In this document: positions 54,371 through 63,147 of the stretch, piece by piece
Position numbering within the stretch: position 1 is the stretch's first letter
Layout of the letters: every line of letters starts with the position of its first letter
Assembly: GCF_020829625.1 (NCBI RefSeq)
Contig: NZ_JAIVFX010000029.1
Coordinates: forward strand, 1 to 64,000
Source of the DNA: Nostoc sp. XA010
GTDB lineage: Bacteria > Cyanobacteriota > Cyanobacteriia > Cyanobacteriales > Nostocaceae
Length of the DNA: 64,000 nucleotides
Direction of reading: 5' to 3'
Program-made: the position numbers and the translations under genes
Notes under the pieces: generated by a model
The model's input: the letters and a program-made list of their open reading frames with translations, nothing else
What the model was told of the DNA's origin: nothing
The model's database searches: none

Positions 54371-55795
54371 ATGAAATCATAACACAGGAGCCGTAAACGT
54401 GGTGTAATCCTAACGTCCCAAGGATTGCAGAAACTCCAAGATGCAAAATCTAAATCAGAACATTATGATAATTTTGATAAACATTATACTCATGAAGTCT
54501 TAGGCTTTCGCATGGGGTTAGACCCAGATACAGTAGCAAAGGTATTTGCCTGTGAAATAGAGGTAGATCGGCAAACCCTAAAGTACTGTTTCCAAGCATT
54601 CAACCTACAACTAGAAACTCATGACTATCAGTTCATTAATCCAGATATCAACCCGCAGGAAAACTACACAAAAATTCAAAATCAAATTGATTGGGGAGAA
54701 GCACCAGATGTATCCCTTTTTTGCGGACGCACGGAAGAAGTGGCAACCCTGAAGCACTGGATTTTAGCTGAGTCTCTTACAAATGAGCCAATACCCTGCC
54801 GTCTCATTACCCTATTAGGCATGGGTGGGATCGGCAAAACCTGGCTATCGGTGAAGCTTGCTCAACAACTTCAGGATCAATTTGAGTTCGTGATTTGGCG
54901 ATCGCTGCTCCCTAATCCTCCAGTTAACGATCTCCTAGCAGACCTGATCGCCGTCCTATCTGATGGCAAAGAAACCGAGCAGCCAAAACCATTCAATCAC
55001 AAAATTTCACGACTGATTTATTATTTGCAACATCATCGTTGCTTACTGGTTTTAGACGGTGCTGACAGAGTTCTCCAAGAATGTGCCGCTCCAGAGATCA
55101 CCCGTCGAGACTGTATCTGGCTCCAAGACACAGCCATCGGGGAATACTGCGAGTTGTTTAAAAGAGTGGGAGAAGCCACCCATCAAAGTTGCTTAATCTT
55201 GACTAGTCGTGTCAAATCCCATGAGATCACCTCGCTTGAAGGAAAGACACGACCTGTGCGAGTATTCTGTCTCCAAGGATTACAGGTTACAGATATACAA
55301 GAACTTTTCAAAACCAAAGGAATCTTTAGAGGAAAACCAGACAGCTGGAATCGATTAATCGCATCCTATGCAGGCAATCCCTATGCCCTAAACCGCGTTG
55401 CCACAACGATTCAACAGTTATTTAATGGCAGCATCACTGAATTTTTAAAGCAGAAAGTTACAGTTTTTGGTAAAATTTTCGACGGTTTAGACCAAGAATT
55501 TGAACAGCTGTCGGATACAGCTAAAGCAACGATTCAATGCATGGTACTCAATCGTCAACCCATTTCTTTTTCACAGCTACGAACAAAGATGCCATCGTCT
55601 GTTTCATCTCAAGAACTCCTGGAAAGCTTGGAACTACTAGAAGCGCGATCGTGGATTGATGCCAAATCAGGTATGTTCTCTCTCCAAACGATGATGATTG
55701 AATATGTCAAATCTTTTATTCTTGACGAGAAGATCGCCAAATTTCAGCCGAGTGCGTTTCTAGATCAAGAACATCAACGTCAGGTAGCAAGCTAG
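54371..55795 (+). CDS. NB-ARC NTPase with in-frame stop near the 5' end
   Basis: The family N-terminus (RGVILTSQGLQKLQDAKS) is encoded from 54390, but the only ATG in frame (54371) is followed after three codons by TAA (54380-54382). Without read-through, translation would have to start at TTG 54425, giving 456 residues. Domains: helical N-terminal region (EVLGFRMGLDPDTVAKVF), then NB-ARC with the ITLLGMGGIGKTWLSVKLAQQ P-loop (about 128-140 from the TTG), LLVLDGADRVL as Walker B, SCLILTSRVK as RNBS-B and GNPYALNRVA as the GxP motif. The protein ends after the winged-helix part, with no WD40 or TPR repeats. Members are STAND signalling ATPases. The gene may be inactive or start at TTG. Confidence 0.75.
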
Positions 55796-56372
55796 AACTG
55801 TCGGGGGAACTTTTGTCTAAGACTATGTTTCTTTAAGTTCATTACCACAACACCCAACAATCGCAATAAGCTGTCGCGCATCTAAATTGTACTTTTCGTA
55901 CCCTGAAAAACTCGCTGTGAGGTTTTCAGCTTGAAAAATTAAATGCGTCTTAGCTTATCTACATAATTGGGCGTTTAGCTGCCTTGGCTTCTTGAATATC
56001 CTCTAGTAAATGCCAGGGCATTCGTTGACTGTTTAAGATGAAATTCTTTTTATCAAAAGTAGTTGTGCAATAAATTATCGACTCATCTGGGTATTTAATT
56101 CAACTTTGTACCGAGATTTTCGGGTAAGAATGAATGATGCTTTTTCAAATCAGATGTAGGCGTAGCAAGTCTTAGGCATCGCTAGTTTAAAAATTGTGTT
56201 TCTTACCCCTTTTTGGCAAAATTTTAAGCACTATTACTTATTGACAAATTGTTTATGGTCTTAAAATCTCAAGGATGTCCTCCAAATCCCCTGCTCCCGT
56301 ATGCTTACCCTTTTCATTCGGGGGTTACGTGGTTAACAATGGGTTGAATGTTTTTTAAATAATTCAACTCTT
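55796..56372. other. Intergenic region with a possible coding relic
   Basis: 577 bp between the NB-ARC gene and the small protein gene. A short minus-strand coding-like frame lies at 55959-56099 (separate entry), and a GGCGTAGCAAGTCTTAGGCA repeat piece at about 56158. Otherwise AT-rich. Confidence 0.5.
55959..56099 (-). pseudogene. Possible C-terminal gene fragment
   Basis: Minus-strand frame reading KYPDESIIYCTTTFDKKNF, ILNSQRMPWHLLEDIQEAK and AAKRPIM before TAG at 55959. Composition is protein-like, but there is no acceptable start codon and a TGA lies directly upstream; the upstream sequence (RYKVELNTQ) continues in another frame. It may be the tail of a decayed gene. Not recognised. Confidence 0.3.
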
Positions 56373-56627
56373 ATGGCTAGAACTCCAAATGAATATGCCG
56401 TATACCTCCTACTGGAAAGCGGCCACCGAGAAGAAGTACGTTTTCCTACTATTCAAGAGTTTCAGAAGTGGTATAGCAGCGAACTTGTGCCAAAATCTGC
56501 TTCAAATGACTTTATTAGCGTGCCGATCAAAAATATTCAAGGGGAATATATGGTAGTAAGACCTTCTCGGGTTGTGGCAATCCGGGTAGAACCCGTTTTT
56601 AGTTCCAGTGTTGAAAGATTCAACTAA
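56373..56627 (+). CDS. Small conserved-looking hypothetical protein
   Basis: 84 residues from ATG 56373; a soluble, well-composed small protein (EYAVYLLLESGHREEVRFPT; IQEFQKWYSSEL; VVRPSRVVAIRVEPVF). The alternating hydrophobic pattern suggests a small beta-rich domain. The stop (TAA 56625-56627) is directly followed by the mltA ATG, so the two genes are very likely co-transcribed and translationally coupled. I do not recognise a function. Confidence 0.75.
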   Translation: MARTPNEYAVYLLLESGHREEVRFPTIQEFQKWYSSELVPKSASNDFISVPIKNIQGEYMVVRPSRVVAIRVEPVFSSSVERFN

Positions 56628-57890
56628 ATGATGAGAAAAACCTTTGCTTTGCTTTCCTTAAGTCTGGGAATTGCCCTTGTAAACCCTCTCTGGTCGGCTG
56701 TTGCTCAGGTTCCTAACTTCCTGCCGTTGCCAGTACCCATAGCTCCTGATCTTCCACCTCAGCCAGTACCAATTACTCCTGAGATAACGCCACCGCTAAA
56801 ACCAATCGCTATCGGAAGCGATTGTAGGTTCCAGCAGACTTGCTTGGGTTGGGATGAGCAAATTTGGGGTCAAAGGGGTAAAATAGGCGATCGCAACGCG
56901 CTGTTGGCTTCCATTGATAATAGTTTGCTTTACCTAGCAAAGAAAGAAGCGATCGCAGCATATCAAAATTATCCGATGAAGGAAATTACCCTTGATCGCG
57001 TCCGCCGAAGTTTGTTACGCTTCCGCCAACTAGTTATCAGTTCTAAGTCAGCAGCGCAATTACAAGCTGCTGTCAGCCGAGAGTTTGTCTTTTACCAGTC
57101 TGTAGGTAACGATGGGAAAGGTACTGTTAAGTTCACTGCTTACTACGAACCTGTTTACACCGCCAGCCGTGTCAGGACTGCAATATATAAGTATCCTCTT
57201 TATCGGCTACCACCTGATTTCAGCCAATGGCGCAAACCCCACCCAAAACGAATTGATTTGGAAGGGAAGGATGGTTTAAAAGGGAATAAGAGTAAATTGC
57301 GAGGTTTAGAACTACTTTGGTTCCGCGATCGCTTAGACGCATACATGGTACATATCCAAGGTTCTGCCCAAATTAAGTTAACTAATGGCAAAACAACGTC
57401 AGTTGGCTATGCAGGTGGAACTGATTACCCTTGGACTAGTATCGGCAAAGAACTTGCGAAAGATGGCAAACTTCCACTGGCAGGATTGACAATGCCACGG
57501 ATGACTGCTTTCTTCCGACAAAAGCCTCAGGAGTTGAGTAATTATCTGCCACGCTGGGAACGATTTATTTTCTTCCAAGAAACAAGCGGTAGACCAGCTA
57601 CTGGTAGTATTCATGTGCCAGTAACAGCAGAACGTTCCATTGCTACAGATAAGTCTCTCATGCCACCGGGAGCGCTAGCGCTGATTTACAACTCATTTCC
57701 CTATCCTGCTGGTGGTGGCAAACTAGAGAGGCGTACTGTCAGCCGCTTTGTACTTGACCAGGATACAGGAAGCGCCATCAAAGGCCCGGGTCGGGTAGAT
57801 TATTTCATGGGGTCTGGTAAACTAGCAGGCGATCGCGCTGGCATCACAGGCGGTAATGGTTCACTATATTATTTACTGCTCAAAGAATAA
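56628..57890 (+). CDS. mltA: Membrane-bound lytic murein transglycosylase A
   Basis: Cleaves peptidoglycan glycan strands to make 1,6-anhydromuramyl ends, allowing wall growth and turnover. 420 residues with a signal peptide (MRKTFALLSLSLGIALVNPL, cleavage near AVAQ), a Pro-rich segment, the MltA domain (FTAYYEPVYTASRVRTAIY; WFRDRLDAYMVHIQGSAQIK) and the C-terminal 3D domain with catalytic Asp in DTGSAIKGPGRVDYFMGSG. No lipobox Cys is obvious, so it may be soluble in the periplasm. Follows the small hypothetical gene without gap. Confidence 0.93.
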   Translation: MMRKTFALLSLSLGIALVNPLWSAVAQVPNFLPLPVPIAPDLPPQPVPITPEITPPLKPIAIGSDCRFQQTCLGWDEQIWGQRGKIGDRNALLASIDNSLLYLAKKEAIAAYQNYPMKEITLDRVRRSLLRFRQLVISSKSAAQLQAAVSREFVFYQSVGNDGKGTVKFTAYYEPVYTASRVRTAIYKYPLYRLPPDFSQWRKPHPKRIDLEGKDGLKGNKSKLRGLELLWFRDRLDAYMVHIQGSAQIKLTNGKTTSVGYAGGTDYPWTSIGKELAKDGKLPLAGLTMPRMTAFFRQKPQELSNYLPRWERFIFFQETSGRPATGSIHVPVTAERSIATDKSLMPPGALALIYNSFPYPAGGGKLERRTVSRFVLDQDTGSAIKGPGRVDYFMGSGKLAGDRAGITGGNGSLYYLLLKE

Positions 57891-57966
57891 AGTTAGGAGT
57901 TAGGAGTTAAGAGTTAGGAGTTATTAATTCAAAACTCATCACTCCTCACTCCTCACTCTTCACTCT
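57891..57966. repeat. Inverted heptamer-type repeat between convergent genes
   Basis: AGTTAGG / AGTTAAG units (57891-57920) followed by their complement CACTCCT units (57941-57965). Together they could fold into a long hairpin and may serve as a bidirectional terminator for mltA and the facing gene. Confidence 0.75.
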
Positions 57967-57968
57967 CC

Positions 57969-58838
57969 TTAGTACGGCGGATAAGCAAAATCATCTTCAT
58001 CAGCATAAACGTAAGAGTTGGAAACTCCTGCCATTGCCAATTTAGGCGTTTCTAATTTTACAGCTTCCTTCCCAAAATCTTTGTATTCTTCAAAAGTCTT
58101 GCAAATCATTCTAGACTCAAGAGAATCGGAAGCAATTAAGTATTCTGTTAAAGTCCCTACCGTGGGATGTTTATAGTCTACAGTTGAAGCTACTAGAACT
58201 GTATTTGGTTCAATACCTCTTTCTTCACATTCAATTATCGGACAAAAAATGCCGTGAGCGTGGAACAATGGGCCTTTTGGTGTTAAGGGTTGCTTGCGGT
58301 AAACAGCATAAGCCTTTTCTAGTTCAGCGACGAATCCACTAACTACTTTGCCTTGTTGATATTCGCAGTAGGTTTTGCTGAAACTTGCTCCGGCTGCACC
58401 ATTAAGAGTTAGTTGTAGTGGTGATTCATTTAAAAACTTTTTATTCTCTCCGACTATAAAAATTAGATAGCGAGTAAAGGTTTTAAATTTAAGTTTGTCG
58501 GCTAAAAAAGCATCATAATTCTCTTTGAGCGTACCCAGTTTTAAACCGCTTTCCCGGTCTTTGACAGACAATGGCCCCCGACGCACTATAACCACGCGTG
58601 GAGTAGTGGAAATAAAGACCGTTTCGACTCCAGAGGTAAATTCATGCTCCACTTGCTGCCAATTATCATCTGGCACAAAGCCGACAGCATTAGCATTATC
58701 CAGCTTAATTGCCAAACCGTGGGATTGCATACCATCTGTGCCATATCGAGGATTAATCATCTGACACCAGGGAAGGACTTGAGAAGGCGGTGCATTAAAT
58801 TTCTCGTCTTCAAAGTCGAAATTAGCAGATGCTTTCAT
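57969..58838 (-). CDS. Hypothetical protein, possibly DUF5895
   Basis: 289 residues, soluble, no signal peptide. The middle reads like a cyanobacterial family I recall as DUF5895 (LPWCQMINPRYGTDGMQSHG near the N-terminus; VVIVRRGPLSVKDRESGL). It also has LFHAHGIFCPIIECEERGIE and a Tyr/Asp-rich C-terminus. No known catalytic motif is seen. Some members of this type sit beside phage- or plasmid-type ssDNA-binding genes, but nothing here supports that. Start ATG 58838. Confidence 0.6.
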   Translation of the reverse strand: MKASANFDFEDEKFNAPPSQVLPWCQMINPRYGTDGMQSHGLAIKLDNANAVGFVPDDNWQQVEHEFTSGVETVFISTTPRVVIVRRGPLSVKDRESGLKLGTLKENYDAFLADKLKFKTFTRYLIFIVGENKKFLNESPLQLTLNGAAGASFSKTYCEYQQGKVVSGFVAELEKAYAVYRKQPLTPKGPLFHAHGIFCPIIECEERGIEPNTVLVASTVDYKHPTVGTLTEYLIASDSLESRMICKTFEEYKDFGKEAVKLETPKLAMAGVSNSYVYADEDDFAYPPY

Positions 58839-59095
58839 CGTTTTAGGCTATCAAAGTGTTTTCTTGAACAAGTTTATCGGCACGCTGCTCGTGGAGAGCC
58901 AGAAGCAGAGGGTTGTTACGAGCGTTGCTCGTCCCTTGCGCGTCACCCTCAAAAGAAGGCAAACGTGCCGTTAAACTAGCTTAGTAGTTTTTCCAGATTA
59001 AGACAGAATCAATCTATGTTGCAATCCCTGTTTCGTTTTGTAACAACAGTTCCTCATTGAAACAGTGCTAGGTACTCAGCACTTATTCCTCAGTA
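58839..59095. other. Intergenic region with inverted repeats
   Basis: Contains a palindromic piece at about 58875-58985 (GGCACGCTGCTCGTGGAGAG; TTACGAGCGTTGCTCGTCCC; AAACGTGCCGTT). GGCACG and CGTGCC near its ends are complementary. No gene seen. Confidence 0.55.
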
Positions 59096-59792
59096 TTATT
59101 TCGCTGAACTCAAAGCAGCGAGAGTCTTTAAATCTGGCACTTCTAAGTTAGGTTGACTTATTGCTGAACCTGTAGTATTAAATCCTTTTTGGACTGCTCG
59201 ACGGTTTACCCAGACTGTTGATAGTCCCAGAGATTTGGCTGTAACAATATCGTGATATACACTAGCAGCAACGTGTAATATCTGCTCTAGCGGCAAATCA
59301 ATTCTTTCAATAGCCAGTCTGAAGTTTTTGAAGGAGGGTTTGTAGCTTTTTGCTTGTTCTGCTGTGATTATCTGGTCAAATTCCACCTGCAAGTGCTTTG
59401 CCGAGAAAGCAAAGAGATCGTCATCTATATTTGAGACAATTACCAGCTTAAACTTTTTTGAGGGTTTTAAGTGCCTCAATTGTATCAGGGAAAGGTAGCC
59501 AATGCTGAATCGAATCAGCAAGTGAATTTAGTTCGTCAGCAGTTGGCTCAAAGCCAAATCGTTCACCAAATTTCTGGACTACTCTCTTCAAAACTTCCCG
59601 ATATTTGGTATACTCTCCTTTTTCGAGTTCTGCTTCAAATTGAGCAAAAAGTTCCAGAATTTGATCGTCATCCAAATTAGTTTTATGTGCCAGCAGAAGT
59701 GGCTTTAGCACCCCTAAGATACCGTTTTCCCAATCGATTAGGGTTCCGTAACAATCGAAAGTTAAAGCCTTGTATTGATTGAAGTCAATCAC
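59096..59792 (-). pseudogene. Haloacid dehalogenase type II, frameshifted
   Basis: The N-terminal half (59448-59792, GTG start) has the HAD nucleophile motif ALTFDCYGTLIDWE; the C-terminal half (59096 to about 59460) has motif II VSNIDDD, the Lys in SYKPSFKNF and motif III HVAASVYHDIVTAKSLG. The two halves lie in different frames and join at LKTLKK/FKLVIVSN, where a run of six T (six A on the coding strand, 59454-59459) has one base too many. Removing one A restores a 230-residue protein. The break is either a true mutation, a sequencing error in a homopolymer, or a slippage site. Confidence 0.85.
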
Positions 59793-60167
59793 TTTTTTAT
59801 ACTCCAGAACTTGATTAAGAGTATTAAGTTTTTACAAACCAAAAGATCGGTTAACCCATCTGCGTTAGCGCAGCCCGCCGCAGGCATCGCTACATTTGCC
59901 ACTCTTAAACTTTTTTAACATTTCTTCATAAAAGCAGAGTTTAAGTAGGTAGATAAGAAAAGACCAAGCTGTGTGAAGATAAACAAATACATCAGCACAA
60001 TAAAACTAAACTCTCTTAATAGAGATAAAGTAGGCTCAACCCCTTCCGTCTCTTGCCTTCAGCATAGCTGTTTGCTAGCTTATTTGAATGACTAATATTG
60101 ACGCTGATCTACTTGGGTGTGGCATAATATTATCCCACAGAGGAAATTTTTCCTAAGTATATTTTCT
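59793..60167. other. Divergent intergenic region
   Basis: 375 bp between the dehalogenase and the ThDP-enzyme gene. A dispersed repeat (GCGTTAGCGCAGCCCGCCGC) lies at about 59862-59882. The right part presumably includes the promoter of the ThDP/KASIII operon; no boxes could be assigned. Confidence 0.5.
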
Positions 60168-61931
60168 ATGAATTTTAAATTTCAGGATACACAATCGAAT
60201 ACCACTGAACCATTAAACTCAACTAAACAGCTATTTGATAGCAAGTTATCCCTAACTTTTTCAGTAGCACAGGCAGTGGTAAAAATCCTGAAAGATATGG
60301 GAGTGCAATATGCCTTTGGTGTTTCAGGAGGCGCGATCGCCCCAGTGTGGGCTGCATTACATCAAAGTCCCATCCAGGTGCTGCACTTTCGGCATGAAGC
60401 CGGAGCAGCTTTTGCAGCCATTGAAGCGTATTTTGCTAGCGATCGCCCGGTTGTGGTATTCACTACCACAGGGCCAGGGATCACTAATGCTTTAACAGGG
60501 CTATTAGCTGCCCGTTGGGAGGGTGCTAAGGTGATTCTGGTATCAGCTTCAACATCAGCACCACAAAGAGGACGTTGGGCTTGCCAAGAAACTAGCACTT
60601 ACACTATGCCTAGCACAGGTATTTTTACTTCCGGGCAAATATTCCATTATGCAACTACTCTCGAATCCAGTGATGAACTCACAGAGGTTTCTCGAAGGCT
60701 TGCCCTTGGACTAGGACAACCAGGAGGATTCGTAGCTCATATAAGTATTCCAACAAATATCCAGACAAGTTCACTAAAAACTTCGTTGCCACGAATTACT
60801 CTCTCTGAGAGTCTGGCAACAACAAGTGAAGAAACAATCGCAGAATGTATCCGGTTACTGTCTGAGGGGCCCTTTGCCATCTGGGTCGGTTTCGGGGCAC
60901 GGGGTGCTGCAAAAGAAATTCGCCGGCTTGCCGAGAGAACAGGGGCTGCGGTGATGTGTTCACCACGGGCTAAAGGTATTTTTCCTGAAAATCATCCTCA
61001 GTTTGTCGGCGTCACCGGCTTCGGTGGGCATGAGTCTGTTTTTAGGTATATGCAGGAGTACCGACCCTTACGCACCCTAGTTCTGGGAACACGCTTAGGC
61101 GAACGCACATCACTTTTGCTCCCTGTAATGGTACCTTTGCGGGGCTTTTTGCATGTTGACATCGACCCAGAAGTTCCAGGAACTGCATATTCATCTGCTG
61201 AGACTTTTGCCATTCCGTCTGACATTAGGGTGTTTGTGAAAGCTCTGTTGAAACATTTTTTACAGCATCCTGCTCATCTGGCAAAACCGATGCTGCCTAG
61301 ATATGAACACAGTACAATCAATCCACGTACACACGGAAAAGTGCGTCCCGTAGTGCTTATGGATGCTATTCAAAGACTGATTGTTGAGGGAAGTGATGTA
61401 TTGGTGATGACCGAGGCCAGCAGTTCCTCCGCTTGGGGAAATTATATGCTGCGGTTTGCCAAGCCACATTGTTACCGAAACTGTAGCGGTTTTGCGTCTA
61501 TGGGGCATATTACTACTGGCGTTGTCGGTGCGGCACTAGCTCGTGGTGGTAAAGCGATCGCCATTGTTGGTGACGGTGCCATGCTGATGAATAATGAGAT
61601 TAGCACAGCTGTGAAGTACCAAATTCCAGTTGTCTGGATAGTACTTAATGACGGACACTACAATATGTGCGATCGGGGCATGACAATGTTGGGCTTTCAG
61701 GGTGTAGATGCAGAAATTCCACAGACCAACTTTGTCAATATTGCTTGTGGGATGGGAGCCGATGGTATCCGTGTAGAGAGAGAGGCTGACATCGAGGCTG
61801 CTCTAGAAAAAGCAATGGTGGCGATCGCTCCGTTCGTGATCGATGTGGTCATTGACCCTACTCAGCCTGCACCAATTGAAAGTCGCATTCAGAATTTGAT
61901 TACCCAGAACGAAACTAATTATTATTGTTAA
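60168..61931 (+). CDS. Thiamine-diphosphate-dependent enzyme (acetolactate synthase/ScyA-like)
   Basis: 587 residues from ATG 60168 (GTG 60117 is possible). Domains: PYR with the catalytic Glu in LHFRHEAGAAFAAIEAY, a central domain (IWVGFGARGAAKEIRRLAER) and PP with the ThDP/Mg motif VGDGAMLMNNEISTAVKY and LNDGHYNMC. The family includes acetolactate synthases, and ScyA of scytonemin synthesis, which joins two aryl-pyruvates in an acyloin condensation. A branched-chain role is less likely: no small regulatory subunit is present, and a KASIII-like gene follows 26 bp later. So a natural-product acyloin-forming step is inferred. Confidence 0.8.
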   Translation: MNFKFQDTQSNTTEPLNSTKQLFDSKLSLTFSVAQAVVKILKDMGVQYAFGVSGGAIAPVWAALHQSPIQVLHFRHEAGAAFAAIEAYFASDRPVVVFTTTGPGITNALTGLLAARWEGAKVILVSASTSAPQRGRWACQETSTYTMPSTGIFTSGQIFHYATTLESSDELTEVSRRLALGLGQPGGFVAHISIPTNIQTSSLKTSLPRITLSESLATTSEETIAECIRLLSEGPFAIWVGFGARGAAKEIRRLAERTGAAVMCSPRAKGIFPENHPQFVGVTGFGGHESVFRYMQEYRPLRTLVLGTRLGERTSLLLPVMVPLRGFLHVDIDPEVPGTAYSSAETFAIPSDIRVFVKALLKHFLQHPAHLAKPMLPRYEHSTINPRTHGKVRPVVLMDAIQRLIVEGSDVLVMTEASSSSAWGNYMLRFAKPHCYRNCSGFASMGHITTGVVGAALARGGKAIAIVGDGAMLMNNEISTAVKYQIPVVWIVLNDGHYNMCDRGMTMLGFQGVDAEIPQTNFVNIACGMGADGIRVEREADIEAALEKAMVAIAPFVIDVVIDPTQPAPIESRIQNLITQNETNYYC

Positions 61932-61957
61932 CTTACTGAAAATATAACAAGTTATTT

Positions 61958-63106
61958 ATGGAACAACACGCAGTAGGTATTCGCTCACTGGCGGTGAGTT
62001 TACCCAGCATTAGACATAATAACGATTACTACAGAGAAAAATACCCCGAATTGGTTGCTCAAGCAGAGCAAAAAAGTTTAGGAAAGTGGTTCTCTCTAGA
62101 TGGCTCCATCCCCAAGAATGAGTTTGACTTAGAGATGGTGCCCTATTTATCAGATCCCTTTCGGGGGACTGTCGAACGATGGGTACTCAGTCCAAATGAG
62201 TCACCACTGATGCTACAGTGCCGCGCGGTAAAAGATACCCTTGCGGCTGCAAAGCTTTCTTTGGAAGATGTCGATCTGATGCTTGTTGCTTCGGTCTGGC
62301 CTGAACAAATCGGATTTGGTGATGCTGCCTTTCTGGCGCGTGAACTAAGTTTCCAGGGTGCGGCCTGGAATATCGATGCAAGCTGTGGTAGCACTCTAAT
62401 TGCGTTGCAGACTGCTTACGCTTTGGTTTCGGCAGAACAGTATCACAACGTACTAGTAGTTATTTCATGTTCTTACTCTCACTTTGTCCCCGAACATGAT
62501 ACCGCCTCATGGTTTCTTAGCGATGGTGCTGGAGCTTTTGTGGTAAGTAAACTTGAATCAAATCAGGGTATTCTTGGTATTAAGACTGTTCATGCTGGTG
62601 CGCTGTGCGATCTAATTTACCCTGCGATCGCCAAGGATATACATGGCAACTTGCAGGTTCGTATGCAGGTCAGCAAGGATGCAAACAGATTAACTCGCGA
62701 AACGGCTGTAGGGTTCCTCCGTACTTGTTGTGAAGGTGCTATTAATGCAGCAGGTGTGACCCTTGAGCAAATAGACTTTTTTATTTTCAACACACCCACA
62801 GCTTGGTTCGCACGCTTCTGTACGCATGTACTTGGTATTGATCCAGAACGTACAATCGACCTCTATCCACAATATGCAAACATTGGGCCAGTACTTACTG
62901 TAGTTAATATGTACTATGCTGCACAATTAGGAAAAATTAGCGAAAATGACTTAGTTCTTGTTTACGGATTTGGTGCAGCAGGTGCTGCCTCTGCAAGTGT
63001 CATGCGTTGGGGCAAAGTAGCACTAGGTTCTGCTCCTATCCATAAAATAGAATCTGACTTAGCGGTGACAAGTTCTAGAGACAGAAGTAAAGCTTTTTCT
63101 TTTTGA
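61958..63106 (+). CDS. KASIII (FabH)-like enzyme with altered active site
   Basis: 382 residues with the thiolase fold of 3-oxoacyl-ACP synthase III. The nucleophile Cys is present (NIDASCGSTLIAL, Cys143) and the downstream SYSHFVPEHDTASWFLSDGA and YANIGPVLTVVNMYYA (Asn) fit. However, the usual HQAN-type motif with catalytic His reads FNTPTAWF, so the decarboxylation His appears lost. Such FabH-like proteins in secondary metabolism catalyse acyl transfer or other C-C/C-O bond formation. It starts 26 bp after the ThDP gene, clearly one operon. Confidence 0.82.
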   Translation: MEQHAVGIRSLAVSLPSIRHNNDYYREKYPELVAQAEQKSLGKWFSLDGSIPKNEFDLEMVPYLSDPFRGTVERWVLSPNESPLMLQCRAVKDTLAAAKLSLEDVDLMLVASVWPEQIGFGDAAFLARELSFQGAAWNIDASCGSTLIALQTAYALVSAEQYHNVLVVISCSYSHFVPEHDTASWFLSDGAGAFVVSKLESNQGILGIKTVHAGALCDLIYPAIAKDIHGNLQVRMQVSKDANRLTRETAVGFLRTCCEGAINAAGVTLEQIDFFIFNTPTAWFARFCTHVLGIDPERTIDLYPQYANIGPVLTVVNMYYAAQLGKISENDLVLVYGFGAAGAASASVMRWGKVALGSAPIHKIESDLAVTSSRDRSKAFSF

Positions 63107-63147
63107 GGGTGTTTACTAAAATTTAAAGTTTACCTAAGTAGTTGGCT

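Noticed and set aside
60168..61931. Housekeeping acetolactate synthase large subunit (ilvB)
   Set aside because: No regulatory subunit or other branched-chain genes nearby, and the partner is a KASIII-like enzyme; sequence pattern is closer to ScyA-like enzymes.
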